In this document: piece by piece, positions 8,837-17,796 of the stretch
How the letters are laid out: each line of letters starts with the position of its first letter
Position numbering within the stretch: position 1 is the stretch's first letter
Source of the DNA: Viola odorata
Lineage: Eukaryota > Streptophyta > Magnoliopsida > Malpighiales > Violaceae
DNA length: 64,000 bases
Reading direction: 5' to 3'
NCBI GenBank assembly: GCA_963691705.1
Contig: OY829545.1
Coordinates: forward strand, 34,769,475 to 34,833,474
Notes under the pieces: model-generated
Seen by the model: the letters and a program-made list of their open reading frames with translations, nothing else
What the model was told of the DNA's origin: nothing
Databases searched by the model: none
Position numbers and translations under genes: made by a program

Positions 8837-10024
8837 GGAGTTCACCTAGAGATAAATGTACAAAACAGTTCATTGGGAAGCAGTTGCAGTTGATGAAGGA
8901 GCGACATTGGTCTCTAGTTGGGCCGCGGTTAGGGTAGTCATATCACTATTGTTGATGCTCAAGTTCAGTGTCAGGAGGTGGGACTGCGACCTTGGGGGGG
9001 GGGGGATCAGCAACAAGGTCGGGATACCGAAACTTGCCTCTAATACTTGTGCCGAAGATGCAATTCTTGGGCTGCCTGCAACCTGTGCTGAAATGCAAAA
9101 CACCATCGAGGGTGCGGATATCAAGCCATTTAAAGTCTACGGGGGAAAATAAAACACAAATAGCAACTTGGAAAGCCCTACTTTTAGCTGTTAGCATGGT
9201 AATCAAAGAGCCAAGCACTGGATTTCTACTGTTGGTGATGACAACATGCAATTCAGAAGCTACCCAATACCCCATGTTAACCTTATGCCTATGATGCATG
9301 CGCCATAAGAAAAAGAGCACCTGCACAGTGAGGGGTCAATGATCTCGTGGCCTTTGGAGAGGCAGGAATTATACATGGCATTAAGGTCGCTAATCAACTC
9401 CCAAAAGGCAATATAAACATCAAACGTAGGGGGGTAGGCAACATAGGCTCCAAGATACCACGAGGCACCCAAGTCAGACTCAGTCACGAATCCTATCATG
9501 CAATTAAATTGATCTAACGAGAGGTGAGACCACTCATTGACTAGTCTAAAATTAACCACACTGTCAGAGCCCAAATGGAGGCTACCCTTTCCTTTGACCT
9601 TCAGGCGCTCACTATCAAACCAAAATATGGTAAAGAACTCGCGGCTGAGCTCTAAGAAGGTGGACTGCTCAAGGTTGAACAACACCTCCCAACCTGTATT
9701 CCTAATAAGCTCGTGCACATAGGTTCCCATCCCGAGCCTATCTAGCAAGGTATAGTCGAGATGCATATAGGGGTGCACACTCTTGTCGTGCAATGCATCA
9801 AGTTTGTCAAGATGGTGCTTATCATGAAAGTCGAACCAACCATGCAATCAAGAAAGGTCCAGGGTTACTTTGGAGTGGGATGTAGGGGTAGTTGTGGGCG
9901 TCTTGCCCTTGCAGGTGGTCGCATCAGTGGTGAACCGTTGTGATTTTTGCGGGGCGATGTGTTGAGTGTCTTGGTAGGGGCCTTTCACTTCTTCGGCACC
10001 AGGGTGTCTCCTCCTCCTCATCAT
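8837..10024 (-). mobile_element. Athila-like element, left (3') portion
   Basis: Minus-strand C-terminal half of the same long ORF whose N-terminal half is at 17678-18468. The two halves are separated by the complete CRM-like element at 10025-17677; the 5-base duplication ATCAT on both sides of that insert proves they were once contiguous. The element is cut at about 8837 by the gag-only CRM-like copy. Confidence 0.8.
8946..9847 (-). pseudogene. Athila ORF1-like / env-position protein, C-terminal half
   Basis: Residues such as GWEVLFNLEQSTFLELSREF and FRLVNEWSHLSLDQFN align with GWGLLFFPAQPIYYELCLKF and FRLCGVWHHLSMHDFD of the second Athila-like copy at 42062-43536, so this is a conserved family. 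I judge it to be the ATHILA ORF-1 type protein because the same element carries integrase C-terminus directly upstream at 19003-19243. The frame shifts near 9300; the continuation (GYWVASELHVV onward, aligning with LGYWMAREVHH of the other copy) runs to 8946. A run of 12 G lies at 8994-9005. Its role is unknown; an envelope-like role is only inferred from position. The copy is non-functional. Confidence 0.65.
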
Positions 10025-10960
10025 TGATACGATCCTGGCTCCTTAGGATGCGTAGCACCAATTTTGATCTTTGTTCAAAGACGGATTTCCTGCGGAAATA
10101 AATAACTCGACAAGTACGAGCTTAGACCACTTAGCTAACCTGTGCTAAGAGCCCTAATCGATTTCACGTCAAGGATCTTGAATCGGATTCTTAGGACTAG
10201 ACTCAACGATGTGAGAATCACACTAAGAGAAACGACACAATAACGCAATTCCAAGATTTACTTGTATACGACTCAAGTATTGCAGACTCAAGAAGAACAA
10301 GGTTCAACCAACTTGAACAAGGGGCGGAGATTGAAGAGAATATCTCAATTTATCAAATAACAGCCAAGTTTCTAAGGAGGCCAAGCGGCTCCTTATATAG
10401 GTTACAAGCAAACCCTAATTCCATAAAAGGAATAATAAATAAAGTAAAACACTTAACTAATTAATTAAAGTGTCTATTTAATTAATTAAGCTAAAATAAA
10501 ATAGAAAGGCACAGCCTTGCTTAAAGTAGTCAACGCGCGTCAACTCCAGGCTAGGCGAAACGGGCAGGAGCCGTTCTCAACACAAGGGCCAGGCGGGAAC
10601 GCGGAACGGGAACCACAATCGGCATGCGCGACAGATGATAGAATCGGCAACGGCTAAATGAAATAGGCAAGTGCCGTTTTGACCCAAACGGCCGAGTGCC
10701 GTTTTGAGAGAAACGGTCAAGTGCCGATTGGGCGAAACGGTTCCATGCCGTTTCTAGCAGACTCAACATCGGTCAAGGTGAAGGTGAGAAGATTCACCAC
10801 TCTAGGTGTCTTCTCTCGAAGAGCGGCTCTCTCACTTGTCATCTCACATTCCAACTCCTTGTGAATGAGTGACGACAAACGGTCTTGAAGCTTTTGAGCT
10901 CTGGCTCGAGTCATTGGACCAGCTGGCGGTAAAGGCACTTGGATGCGTGGATTCGCATCA
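10025..10960 (-). repeat. 3' LTR of complete CRM-like element
   Basis: Borders are fixed by comparison with the other LTR and by the target duplication. On the minus strand it begins TGATGCGAATCC directly after the purine tract. A TATA-type CCTATATAAGG lies at 10391-10401 (minus). The first about 240 minus-strand bases continue the pol frame. A cluster of tgccg and aacgg motifs lies at 10608-10755. Confidence 0.95.
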
Positions 10961-11097
10961 TTCCCTCCCCCTTCTGGAGGATTCGCCCTCGAATCCGAAT
11001 CGGTATCAGCAGCAAGTCCATACTCGTCATCTGTATCAAACAAAACTAAGTCAGAAACATTGAAAGTAGAGCTAACGGCACCGTACTCACTTGGCAA
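10717..11097 (-). CDS. Pol C-terminal tail that runs into the 3' LTR
   Basis: In the same frame as the RNase H-integrase ORF and separated from it only by one TAG at about 11137-11139. It contains the acidic wording DTDDEYGLAADTDSDSRANP, then PPEGGGNDA encoded exactly over the polypurine tract, then PMTRARAQKLQ encoded inside the LTR, ending at 10717. Integrase C-terminal extensions of this sort replace a chromodomain in CRM-clade elements and are thought to guide integration; that role is family knowledge, not shown here. The two other CRM-like families in this window show the same overlap. Confidence 0.75.
   Translation of the reverse strand: MPSEYGAVSSTFNVSDLVLFDTDDEYGLAADTDSDSRANPPEGGGNDANPRIQVPLPPAGPMTRARAQKLQDRLSSLIHKELECEMTSERAALREKTPRVVNLLTFTLTDVESARNGMEPFRPIGT
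10961..10977 (-). promoter_or_regulatory. Polypurine tract
   Basis: On the minus strand CCAGAAGGGGGAGGGAA directly precedes the LTR start TGATGCG. It would prime plus-strand synthesis, and it also codes for PPEGGGN in the pol frame. Confidence 0.9.
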
Positions 11098-11136
11098 CGC
11101 CAGTTTATAGGCGTTGTTGTTGATCTTCTCAACAAT

Positions 11137-12648
11137 CTAGAACGGCCCGTCTCCTCTAGGAGATAGCTTGCCGCGGCGTTGGTCAGGAAAACGCTCCTTG
11201 CGCATATGCAACCAGACCCAATCGCCAACCTGGAACGTCACTAGCCGTCGGCCATCGTTCCGTTTCTGCATCAGCTTCTCATTCATTCGCTCAATGTTCT
11301 GTTTCGCGCTAGCATGTAATTGCTTGACAAAATCAGCCTTCTGTGCACCATCTAAGCTTACAACATCACTCAAAGGTAAAGGAGTTAAATCCAAAACAGT
11401 TCTAGGATTAAATCCATACACAAGTTCAAACGGTGAGTAATTAGTTGAATGAACAGCACGGTTGTAAGCAAATTCAATAAACGGTAAATGATCAACCCAA
11501 GTAGAAACATGCTTACGAACTAACGTGCGTAAAAGTGAACCAAGAGTACGATTCACAACCTCAGTCTGACCATCCGTTTGTGGGTGATAAGAAGTAGAAT
11601 ACAACAATTTAGTACCAAGCTTCTTCCACAAGACACGCCAAAAATGACTAAGAAACTTAGTATCCCTATCACTCACAATAGTCAAAGGAACACCATGCAA
11701 ACGGACTACTTCACGAAAGAATAAATTAGCAATCTGAGTAGCATCACAAGTAGTCGAACAGGCAATAAAGTGGGACATCTTCGAAAATCTGTCCACCACA
11801 ACAAAGACACTATCCTTTCCATTCTTAGACCGAGGCAGCCCCACAACAAAATCCATGGACAGATCGGTCCAAGGATGAGAAGGAACAGGTAACGGCATGT
11901 ATTCGCCATGACCAGCAGATTTAGATTTGGCTCTACGACAAGTCAAACACCTAGCAATTATGCGGACTACATCGCGTTTCATGTGAGGCCAATAAAAATG
12001 ATCATGCAAGACATCTAAAGTTTTAGTCACGCCAAAGTGACCCATCAGACCACCACTATGGGCTTCATGCACAAGTAATTCACGAAGAGAACAATGAGGG
12101 ATGCACAATTGTTTTCCCTTAAATAAATATCCCTCTTGCTTAAAGAATTTAGAACCAGAAATAGAAACGCCATGCATATAGATATCACCAAAATCAGAAT
12201 CGGCAGCATAGAGTTCTATAATATGTGAAAACCCAAGCAACTTGGCATTAAGAGAAGTAATTAATGCATACCTGCGTGACAACGCATCAGCAACAACATT
12301 CTCTTTACCTTGCTTGTACTGAATGTGATAAGGGAAAGCCTCAATAAACTCCATCCAAACGGCATGTCGCCGATTGAGCTTCCCTTGTCCTTTGAGGTAC
12401 TTCAAGCTCAAATGGTCAGTGTGGATGATGAACTCTCGCGGCATCAGGTAGTGTTGCCATGTCTCCAATGCTCGGACAAGGGCATAGAACTCCTTGTCAT
12501 AGGTCGGATATCGGAGTTGAGCATCCTTGAGTTTCTCACTGAAGAAGGCAATCGGCCGTTTCTCCTGCATCAGAACGGCACCGATGCCTAAGCCGCTGGC
12601 GTCACACTCTATCTCAAACGCTTTGTTGAAATCGGGCAAAGCTAGCAC
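11137..12648 (-). CDS. RNase H and integrase of complete CRM-like element
   Basis: 503 open codons. RNase [27 protein letters not shown] and [11 protein letters not shown] carry the acidic residues. Integrase: the HHCC zinc site ([10 protein letters not shown] then CLTC), then the DDE core with [23 protein letters not shown] and DGQTEVVNR, then the C-terminal [10 protein letters not shown]. The stop at 11137 is TAG where relatives have Gln (GDGPF-stop-IVEKI), consistent with CAG-to-TAG. The upstream junction with RT near 12680-12720 is a one-base frameshift. The domains themselves look undamaged, which fits the low LTR divergence. Confidence 0.9.
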   Translation of the reverse strand: MLALPDFNKAFEIECDASGLGIGAVLMQEKRPIAFFSEKLKDAQLRYPTYDKEFYALVRALETWQHYLMPREFIIHTDHLSLKYLKGQGKLNRRHAVWMEFIEAFPYHIQYKQGKENVVADALSRRYALITSLNAKLLGFSHIIELYAADSDFGDIYMHGVSISGSKFFKQEGYLFKGKQLCIPHCSLRELLVHEAHSGGLMGHFGVTKTLDVLHDHFYWPHMKRDVVRIIARCLTCRRAKSKSAGHGEYMPLPVPSHPWTDLSMDFVVGLPRSKNGKDSVFVVVDRFSKMSHFIACSTTCDATQIANLFFREVVRLHGVPLTIVSDRDTKFLSHFWRVLWKKLGTKLLYSTSYHPQTDGQTEVVNRTLGSLLRTLVRKHVSTWVDHLPFIEFAYNRAVHSTNYSPFELVYGFNPRTVLDLTPLPLSDVVSLDGAQKADFVKQLHASAKQNIERMNEKLMQKRNDGRRLVTFQVGDWVWLHMRKERFPDQRRGKLSPRGDGPF

Positions 12649-12679
12649 GGGAGCGGCACACAGCCGTTCCTTGAGGGTA

Positions 12680-13531
12680 TCAAACGCCTCCTCCTGCTGT
12701 TGTTCCCACCTGAAAGTAACATTCTTTTTTAGTTAAATCATTCAACGGAACAACAATGGTGCTAAAATCCTTTACAAAACGCCGATAGAAGCTCGCCAAT
12801 CCATGGAACGATCTCACATCGGTAACGGCCTTCGGCGTTGGCCATTCCCGAATCGCACGGATCTTCTCTTCATCCACTTTAACGCCATCTGCGCTCACAA
12901 TGAAACCAAGAAAACCCACTTGTTCCATTGCAAAGGAACACTTGCTAGGTTTAGCATATAATTGCTGCTTACGGAGTGTGAGAAAAACTTCCCTAAGATG
13001 GAAAACATGCTCATCAAATGTCTTGCTATAGATTAAGATATCATGAAAATAAACTACAACAAATTTGCCAATTAAGTGCCGACGTACATGGTTCATTAAC
13101 CTCATAAAGGTGCTAGGAGCATTAGTCAAGCCAAACGGCATAACCATCCATTCATATAAACCATACTTAGTTTTAAAAGCAGTTTTCCATTCATCCCCTT
13201 CTTTCATGCGAATTTGGTGGTAGCCACTCATTAAATCAATTTTAGAAAATACCCTACTACCACTTAATTCATCTAACATATCATCCAATCGAGGGATAGG
13301 ATGGCGATACTTTACAGTGATTTTGTTGACTGCTCGACAATCAACACACATGCGCCAAGATCCATCCTTCTTTGGAACTAGAATGACTGGAACGGCACAT
13401 GGAGACAGACTCTCCCGTACATACCCACGCGCAAGCAAATCGTCCACTTGCCGTTGCAGTTCCTTGGTCTCCTCTGGATTGGATCGGTAAGCTGGCCGAT
13501 GTACATACCCACGCGCAAGCAAATCGTCCAC
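12680..13531 (-). pseudogene. Reverse transcriptase of complete CRM-like element
   Basis: Covers the palm and fingers: [20 protein letters not shown], the [14 protein letters not shown] motif with its catalytic Asp, and [15 protein letters not shown]. The active-site box reads YFHD where the two other CRM-like copies have YFDD, a GAT-to-CAT change of the first catalytic Asp, so this RT should be inactive. A 33-34 base direct repeat at 13418-13451 and 13500-13533 replaces the normal entry sequence and shifts the frame against the upstream ORF at 13341-13781. The 3' end shifts frame near 12700. Confidence 0.85.
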
Positions 13532-13781
13532 TTGACTGGATCTGATGTTCTATGCCACGGAGTGGAGGCAAGCCAGGCGGAATTTCTTCGGGCAGTACGT
13601 CATCAAATTCCTGTAAGAGAGAAGAAATAGGAATCGGAACGGTATGTGGCCGTTCTGTTCTAGTGGAGTTTAAACAATAAGAGCGAAAATGGATTAGAAG
13701 AAGAGGACGGCTTGCGTCAAAACAGTTGTTATGAGAAATCAGTGCTCTCCTCACATCGCTTCCCTTGGCATATACGCTCAA
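13341..13781 (-). pseudogene. Protease-RT spacer and RT entry in the other frame
   Basis: Carries the spacer VYAKGSDVRRALI and the RT entry wording [26 protein letters not shown], then reads out of frame after the duplication at 13500-13533. It is in frame with the protease ORF upstream, from which it is separated by one TGA near 13797, where CGA-to-TGA is the simplest explanation. Confidence 0.75.
13418..13533. repeat. 33-34 base direct repeat in RT entry
   Basis: The stretch beginning gtacatacccacgcgcaagc and continuing to a shared end cgtccacttg occurs at 13418-13451 and again at 13500-13533, 83 bases apart. The outer copy stands where relatives code for the short link between the GIEHQI motif and NRPAYR. 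It looks like a templated insertion during double-strand break repair or reverse transcription. Confidence 0.8.
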
Positions 13782-13799
13782 TTTCTTTTTATTGACCTC

Positions 13800-14549
13800 T
13801 CATTTTCTCTCAATGCCACTCTCAGCACGCTTACTCTTTTCGTGCGAATGTTTACACTCTCCCTCTGCATGCTTGCTGTTTTCATGCGAATGTTTACACT
13901 CGCCCTCTGCATGCTTGCTGTTTTCATGCGAATGTTTGAGGCTCACACACTCGGTGTTTCCCTCTTTATTTCTCACACTCAAACCTTCTTTTTCTCTCGC
14001 AAGTTGTTTCGCAATTTCATATTCAGCATGTGACTTAGCAAGCCATTGCTGATCTTCAAACACTTCAGCTTGTGTTAACGGTGCCAAGGTGAATTTCTGG
14101 CCATCCTTAACCAACTTGTAGAGGTTTCTCTTTCCATCATGATTCGCTTCTCGATCAAACTGCCATGGTCGTCCAAGCAGGATGTGGCTTGCTTGCATCG
14201 GCACAACATCACAGAGAACCTCATCTTGGTATTTGCCGTTACGAAACTTAACAAGTACCTGTTTGGTCACCTTAATACCGTTATCGTCCGTCATCCAGTG
14301 TAGACGATACGGTTTCGGATGCTTTACCGTCGGCAATTCCAGCTTACGCACCATCAGCGCACTGGCACAGTTTGTGCAGCTTTCGTTATCAATAATAATG
14401 GAGCAACCCTTGTTATCAATTACACCTCGGGTATGGAACAGATTGGTGCGTTGCTCCTCATCACACACTTCTTCGGTGGATTGTACGTTCAGGTTCCGTC
14501 GGATTACAAGCAACCGAACCTGCTCACCTCTCTGACAGTCATCATTCAA
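13800..14549 (-). CDS. Protease and histidine-rich spacer of complete CRM-like element
   Basis: In frame with gag (14586-15791) across a single TAG at 14586-14588. The aspartic protease signature reads IIIDNESCTNCAS; the other members of this lineage here use VDNGSC, so the usual Gly after Asn is Glu in this copy. The later box LLGRPWQFD is intact. The C-terminal 60 residues contain a 14-residue unit HSHENSKHAEGECK repeated about three times. The protease would cleave the polyprotein in the maturing particle. Confidence 0.8.
   Translation of the reverse strand: MNDDCQRGEQVRLLVIRRNLNVQSTEEVCDEEQRTNLFHTRGVIDNKGCSIIIDNESCTNCASALMVRKLELPTVKHPKPYRLHWMTDDNGIKVTKQVLVKFRNGKYQDEVLCDVVPMQASHILLGRPWQFDREANHDGKRNLYKLVKDGQKFTLAPLTQAEVFEDQQWLAKSHAEYEIAKQLAREKEGLSVRNKEGNTECVSLKHSHENSKHAEGECKHSHENSKHAEGECKHSHEKSKRAESGIERK
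13811..13945. repeat. 42-base tandem repeat coding for a His/Cys-rich 14-mer
   Basis: Three units of about 42 bases, the plus-strand unit containing gttttcatgcgaatgttt. The unit length is a multiple of three, so the frame is kept and the protein gains repeated His, Glu and Cys residues. The last unit (plus-strand left) is diverged. Confidence 0.85.
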
Positions 14550-14585
14550 ATCGGCCTGACCATCTTCCTCAGGGTCCGATTCCTC

Positions 14586-15791
14586 CTACTCATCATCCGA
14601 TTCTTCCCCTCCATTCGGCCTGATGATGAAAACCCTCTTATTCGGACACTCCGATTTCTTGTGTCCTCGGTCGTTGCATTTGAAGCAAACAATTTCTCTA
14701 GTGGCTGGCCGATCTACAGGTGGAGTGTAAGGTTTGGTAGTAGCCGTTTTGGAAGGGATAACGGCACTAGCGGGGGCCTTTGGAATGGTAGGAGCCGTTC
14801 TGTCTTCCTTATTCCAAGACGGCTTCTTCCAAGGTGTCGACCCAGTAGACTTAGAAAAACTCTTAGCTTTTCGATGCTTCTCAATCTTTTGTGCCATGTG
14901 AAGCATCTCCTCAAGAGTATTGTATTGCGTCAGCTCCAGGGTGTCGGCAATCTCTGCATTCAAACCCGCAATAAACCGAGCCATTGTTACCTCAGGTTCC
15001 TCAGTAATCTTTGCTTGAGCTAAAGCAATCTCCATCTCATTAAAGTAGGCACCAACTCCTTTGCTGCCTTGCTTCAAGGTTTGAAGCCGTTGATGAAGTT
15101 CACGGTGAAAGTGGGCAAGGACAAATCGTTGCCTCATCGCCTGTTTCATCTCACCCCAGTCAGTAATCGAACCAGCATAAACGGCGGCTCTCTTCTGGTT
15201 GAGCTGCTCCCACCAATGACTAGCATACCCACCGAATTCTACTGCTGCTAACTGAACCTTCTTACCCTCTGAATAATTGTGGCATAGGAAAATAGCATCG
15301 ACTTTCCGTTCCCAAGTCAGGAAAGCATCAGGGTCGTCAGTACCCTCAAACGGAGGTATTTTCATTTTGATGCTGTTGAGATTAGCATCCAATCGGTCCT
15401 CGTCCCGATCTCTTCTACCACCCCGATCATCCCTTCTCTCCCTTCTCGGTCCGTCCCGAGCATATATCCATCCTTCTCCCCCGTCAGGTTCTCCTTCCAG
15501 ATCAGGCTGTGGGACTTGTGGCCGACGTCTAGCAATTCGCCTGGGAGGAACTCGGGAAAGATCACGCTGCCGATTCACATTTCGTGGTTGACGAGCGACG
15601 TCATCCTCTTCGGACAGTTCGGTCATATGTCCATCACGTCGGTCCTCCGCTACTGGATTTATGGTGGCTAACGCTTCCACCCGAGCCATTCTGGCATCGG
15701 CAGTTAATTGCCGTTCAGTCATGGTTCGGAGCTGTTCCGTTATGTTAGCCAACATGGCTGACAGATCGGGTTGTACTCCTTCCTGAGCCAT
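14586..15791 (-). CDS. Gag of complete CRM-like element
   Basis: 401 codons from an ATG after a putative 3' splice site (AATTTCAG, near 15806). The N-terminal 60 residues include a possible coiled coil (MLANITEQLRTMTERQL), then an Arg/Asp-rich linker (GGRRDRDED), the gag core (MKIPPFEGTDDPDAF to about residue 310), a Pro/Lys-rich linker, and the CCHC knuckle CFKCNDRGHKKSEC at about residue 369. The ORF ends with an acidic tail SDDE and TAG; the same frame continues into protease. Gag assembles the particle and the knuckle binds element RNA. No damage is seen inside gag itself. Confidence 0.9.
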   Translation of the reverse strand: MAQEGVQPDLSAMLANITEQLRTMTERQLTADARMARVEALATINPVAEDRRDGHMTELSEEDDVARQPRNVNRQRDLSRVPPRRIARRRPQVPQPDLEGEPDGGEGWIYARDGPRRERRDDRGGRRDRDEDRLDANLNSIKMKIPPFEGTDDPDAFLTWERKVDAIFLCHNYSEGKKVQLAAVEFGGYASHWWEQLNQKRAAVYAGSITDWGEMKQAMRQRFVLAHFHRELHQRLQTLKQGSKGVGAYFNEMEIALAQAKITEEPEVTMARFIAGLNAEIADTLELTQYNTLEEMLHMAQKIEKHRKAKSFSKSTGSTPWKKPSWNKEDRTAPTIPKAPASAVIPSKTATTKPYTPPVDRPATREIVCFKCNDRGHKKSECPNKRVFIIRPNGGEESDDE

Positions 15792-16723
15792 CTATAAGTT
15801 TTCCTGAAATTCACAACACAAAAGAAAACGTAAAATTGCACTAACCTAGCACTCCCTCACGTGTTTACTCTCGTGTTTAAACACTCTAATAATCTCACAA
15901 AATTCCTCTCAAAATCCTGCAATGTTCAAGCGTCAGTGAGACTCAAGAATTCAAGAAAAGCTTCCAAGAAGACTCTCAAGGACAACTAGCTTCAAAACAA
16001 TCGTTGATACTTGGTATTTGATTAATCGCAAAAGCAATCAATTAAACAAATAACAAGTGGAGTAGAAGACAAAATTAAGGAATCAAAGAAAAGCTCTATT
16101 CGACTCGAAACAACTCAAATAAAGTTAATCTCCAATTTTATTTTATTTTATTTTTTATTTTTTTTTGTATTTGACCTAATGCAACTTTCTCTTGATTCTT
16201 TTGAAGTTGCTGTTTTGTCTTTTCTTTCCTTTTTTTTTTTTTTTTTTGACAGCAAAACACAATTTAGTGTTTTGATCAGAACTTTTTACTCTGAACTCCG
16301 AATCGATTGATTCTTTTTGATTCGGAAGCCCAACAAACACACCTTCCCTACGGGTTCCTATTCACTCAAAAGAAACTGCAGTAGCTATATATATAAATTC
16401 AATTTCGACAACTGAAAATTGTGCAGGATTTGGCAGCAAACACAATTTAGTAAATCGACTATAGCTTTGGATTCCGGTATCCGAATCACTTGATTGTTTT
16501 TGATTCAGAAACCTAACAGGTGTAGCTTTCCAACGAGACCTTTCTCACCAAATTTGGACTTCAATAGCTATGTATATAAATACAATTTCGACTTGACAGA
16601 CAAATTGCACATATACGAACCAAGCACAGCAAAGAAATCGGTTTTGAATGGAGTTGAAGAACACACCGATTCCAGCAATGAAAACTGGAAACAAGATAAG
16701 ATACTTACCAATCTTTGAACGCC
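15792..16723 (-). other. Leader of complete CRM-like element
   Basis: Untranslated region between the primer site and gag. It contains the conserved block acgtgagggagtg (minus, near 15855), T-rich stretches on the plus strand at 16139-16168 and 16218-16248, and an imperfect direct duplication of about 180 bases (about 16250-16430 and 16430-16605), each half containing gattctttttgattc or a variant, then a TATATATAAAT-type stretch, then aatttcgac. No gene is supported; the open frame at 16494-16718 lies on the wrong strand of this leader. Confidence 0.65.
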
Positions 16724-16725
16724 TT

Positions 16726-16741
16726 AAGCTCCGCTACCAAC
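16726..16741 (-). other. Primer-binding-type site
   Basis: Directly after the 5' LTR on the minus strand reads GTTGGTAGCGGAGCTT. TGGTAGCGGAGC recurs after the LTRs at 35879 and 47687. It differs from the common plant initiator-Met site TGGTATCAGAGC at three central positions, so the primer tRNA is not assigned. Confidence 0.75.
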
Positions 16742-17677
16742 TGATACGATCCTGGCTCCTTAGGATGCGTAGCACCAATTTTGATCTTTGTTCAAAGACG
16801 GATTTCCTGCGGAAATAAATAACTCGACAAGTACGAGCTTAGACCACTTAGCTAACCTGTGCTAAGAGCCCTAATCGATTTCACGTCAAGGATCTTGAAT
16901 CGGATTCTTAGGACTAGACTCAACGATGTGAGAATCACACTAAGAGAAACGACACAATAACGCAATTCCAAGATTTACTTGTATACGACTCCAGTATTGC
17001 AGACTCAAGAAGAACAAGGTTCAACCAACTTGAACAAGGGGCGGAGATTGAAGAGAAAATCTCAATTTATCAAATAACAGCCAAGTTTCTAAGGAGGCCA
17101 AGCGGCTCCTTATATAGGTTACAAGCAAACCCTAATTCCATAAAAGGAATAATAAATAAAGTAAAACACTTAACTAATTAATTAAAGTGTCTATTTAATT
17201 AATTAAGCTAAAATAAAATAGAAAGGCGTAGCCTTGCTTAAAGTAGTCAACGCGCGTCAACTCCAGGCTAGGCGAAACGGGCAGGAGCCGTTCTCAACAC
17301 AAGGGCCAGGCGGGAACGCGGAACGGGAACAACAATCGGCATGCGCGACAGATGATAGAATCGGCAACGGCTAAATGAAACAGGCAAGTGCCGTTTTGAC
17401 CCAAACGGCCGAGTGCCGTTTTGAGCGAAACGGTCAAGTGCCGATTGGGCGAAACGGTTCCATGCCATTTCTAGCAGACTCAACATCGGTCAAGGTGAAG
17501 GTGAGAAGATTCACCACTCTAGGTGTCTTCTCTCGAAGAGCGGCTCTCTCACTTGTCATCTCACATTCCAGCTCCTTGTGAATGAGTGACGACAAACGGT
17601 CTTGAAGCTTTTGAGCTCTGGCTCGAGTCATTGGACCAGCTGGCGGTAAAGGCACCTGGATGCATGGATTCGCATCA
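16742..17677 (-). repeat. 5' LTR of complete CRM-like element
   Basis: 936 bases, same length as the 3' LTR, TATA-type CCTATATAAGG on the minus strand at about 17109-17119. The open frame continuing PMTRARAQKLQ is still readable at 17434-17677, as expected if the LTR carries the end of pol. It is flanked on the right by the target duplication ATCAT (17678-17682). Confidence 0.95.
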
Positions 17678-17796
17678 ATCATAATGCATGGGTTGCACAT
17701 CACGCCCACACTTTATTCTACATCAGGTCATCAGTACACCGGACGACGTCGATACAGATCAAGTGATTTCTAAGGAGTGACCAGACTCCTCCTCCA

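Larger units (their letters stand above)
10025..17677 (-). mobile_element. Complete CRM-like Ty3/gypsy retrotransposon
   Basis: 7653 bases on the minus strand with two 936-base LTRs (10025-10960 and 16742-17677), each starting TGATACGATCC and ending GCATCA on the plus strand, and a perfect 5-base target duplication ATCAT at 10020-10024 and 17678-17682. By eye the LTRs differ at about 11 positions (about 1.2 percent), so the insertion is young compared with its surroundings. Order: 5' LTR, primer site, leader, gag, protease, RT, RNase H, integrase, polypurine tract, 3' LTR. The coding region has at least five lesions, so it cannot move by itself. It lies inside an Athila-like ORF. CRM-like is inferred from the absence of a chromodomain and the RT/integrase wording. 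Confidence 0.95.

Noticed and set aside
12310..12591. Plus-strand frame of 93 codons
   Set aside because: Antisense shadow of RNase H; nothing supports expression.
14319..15023. Open frame of 234 codons on the plus strand
   Set aside because: Lies opposite gag and protease of the complete element, which have clear zinc knuckle and protease motifs.
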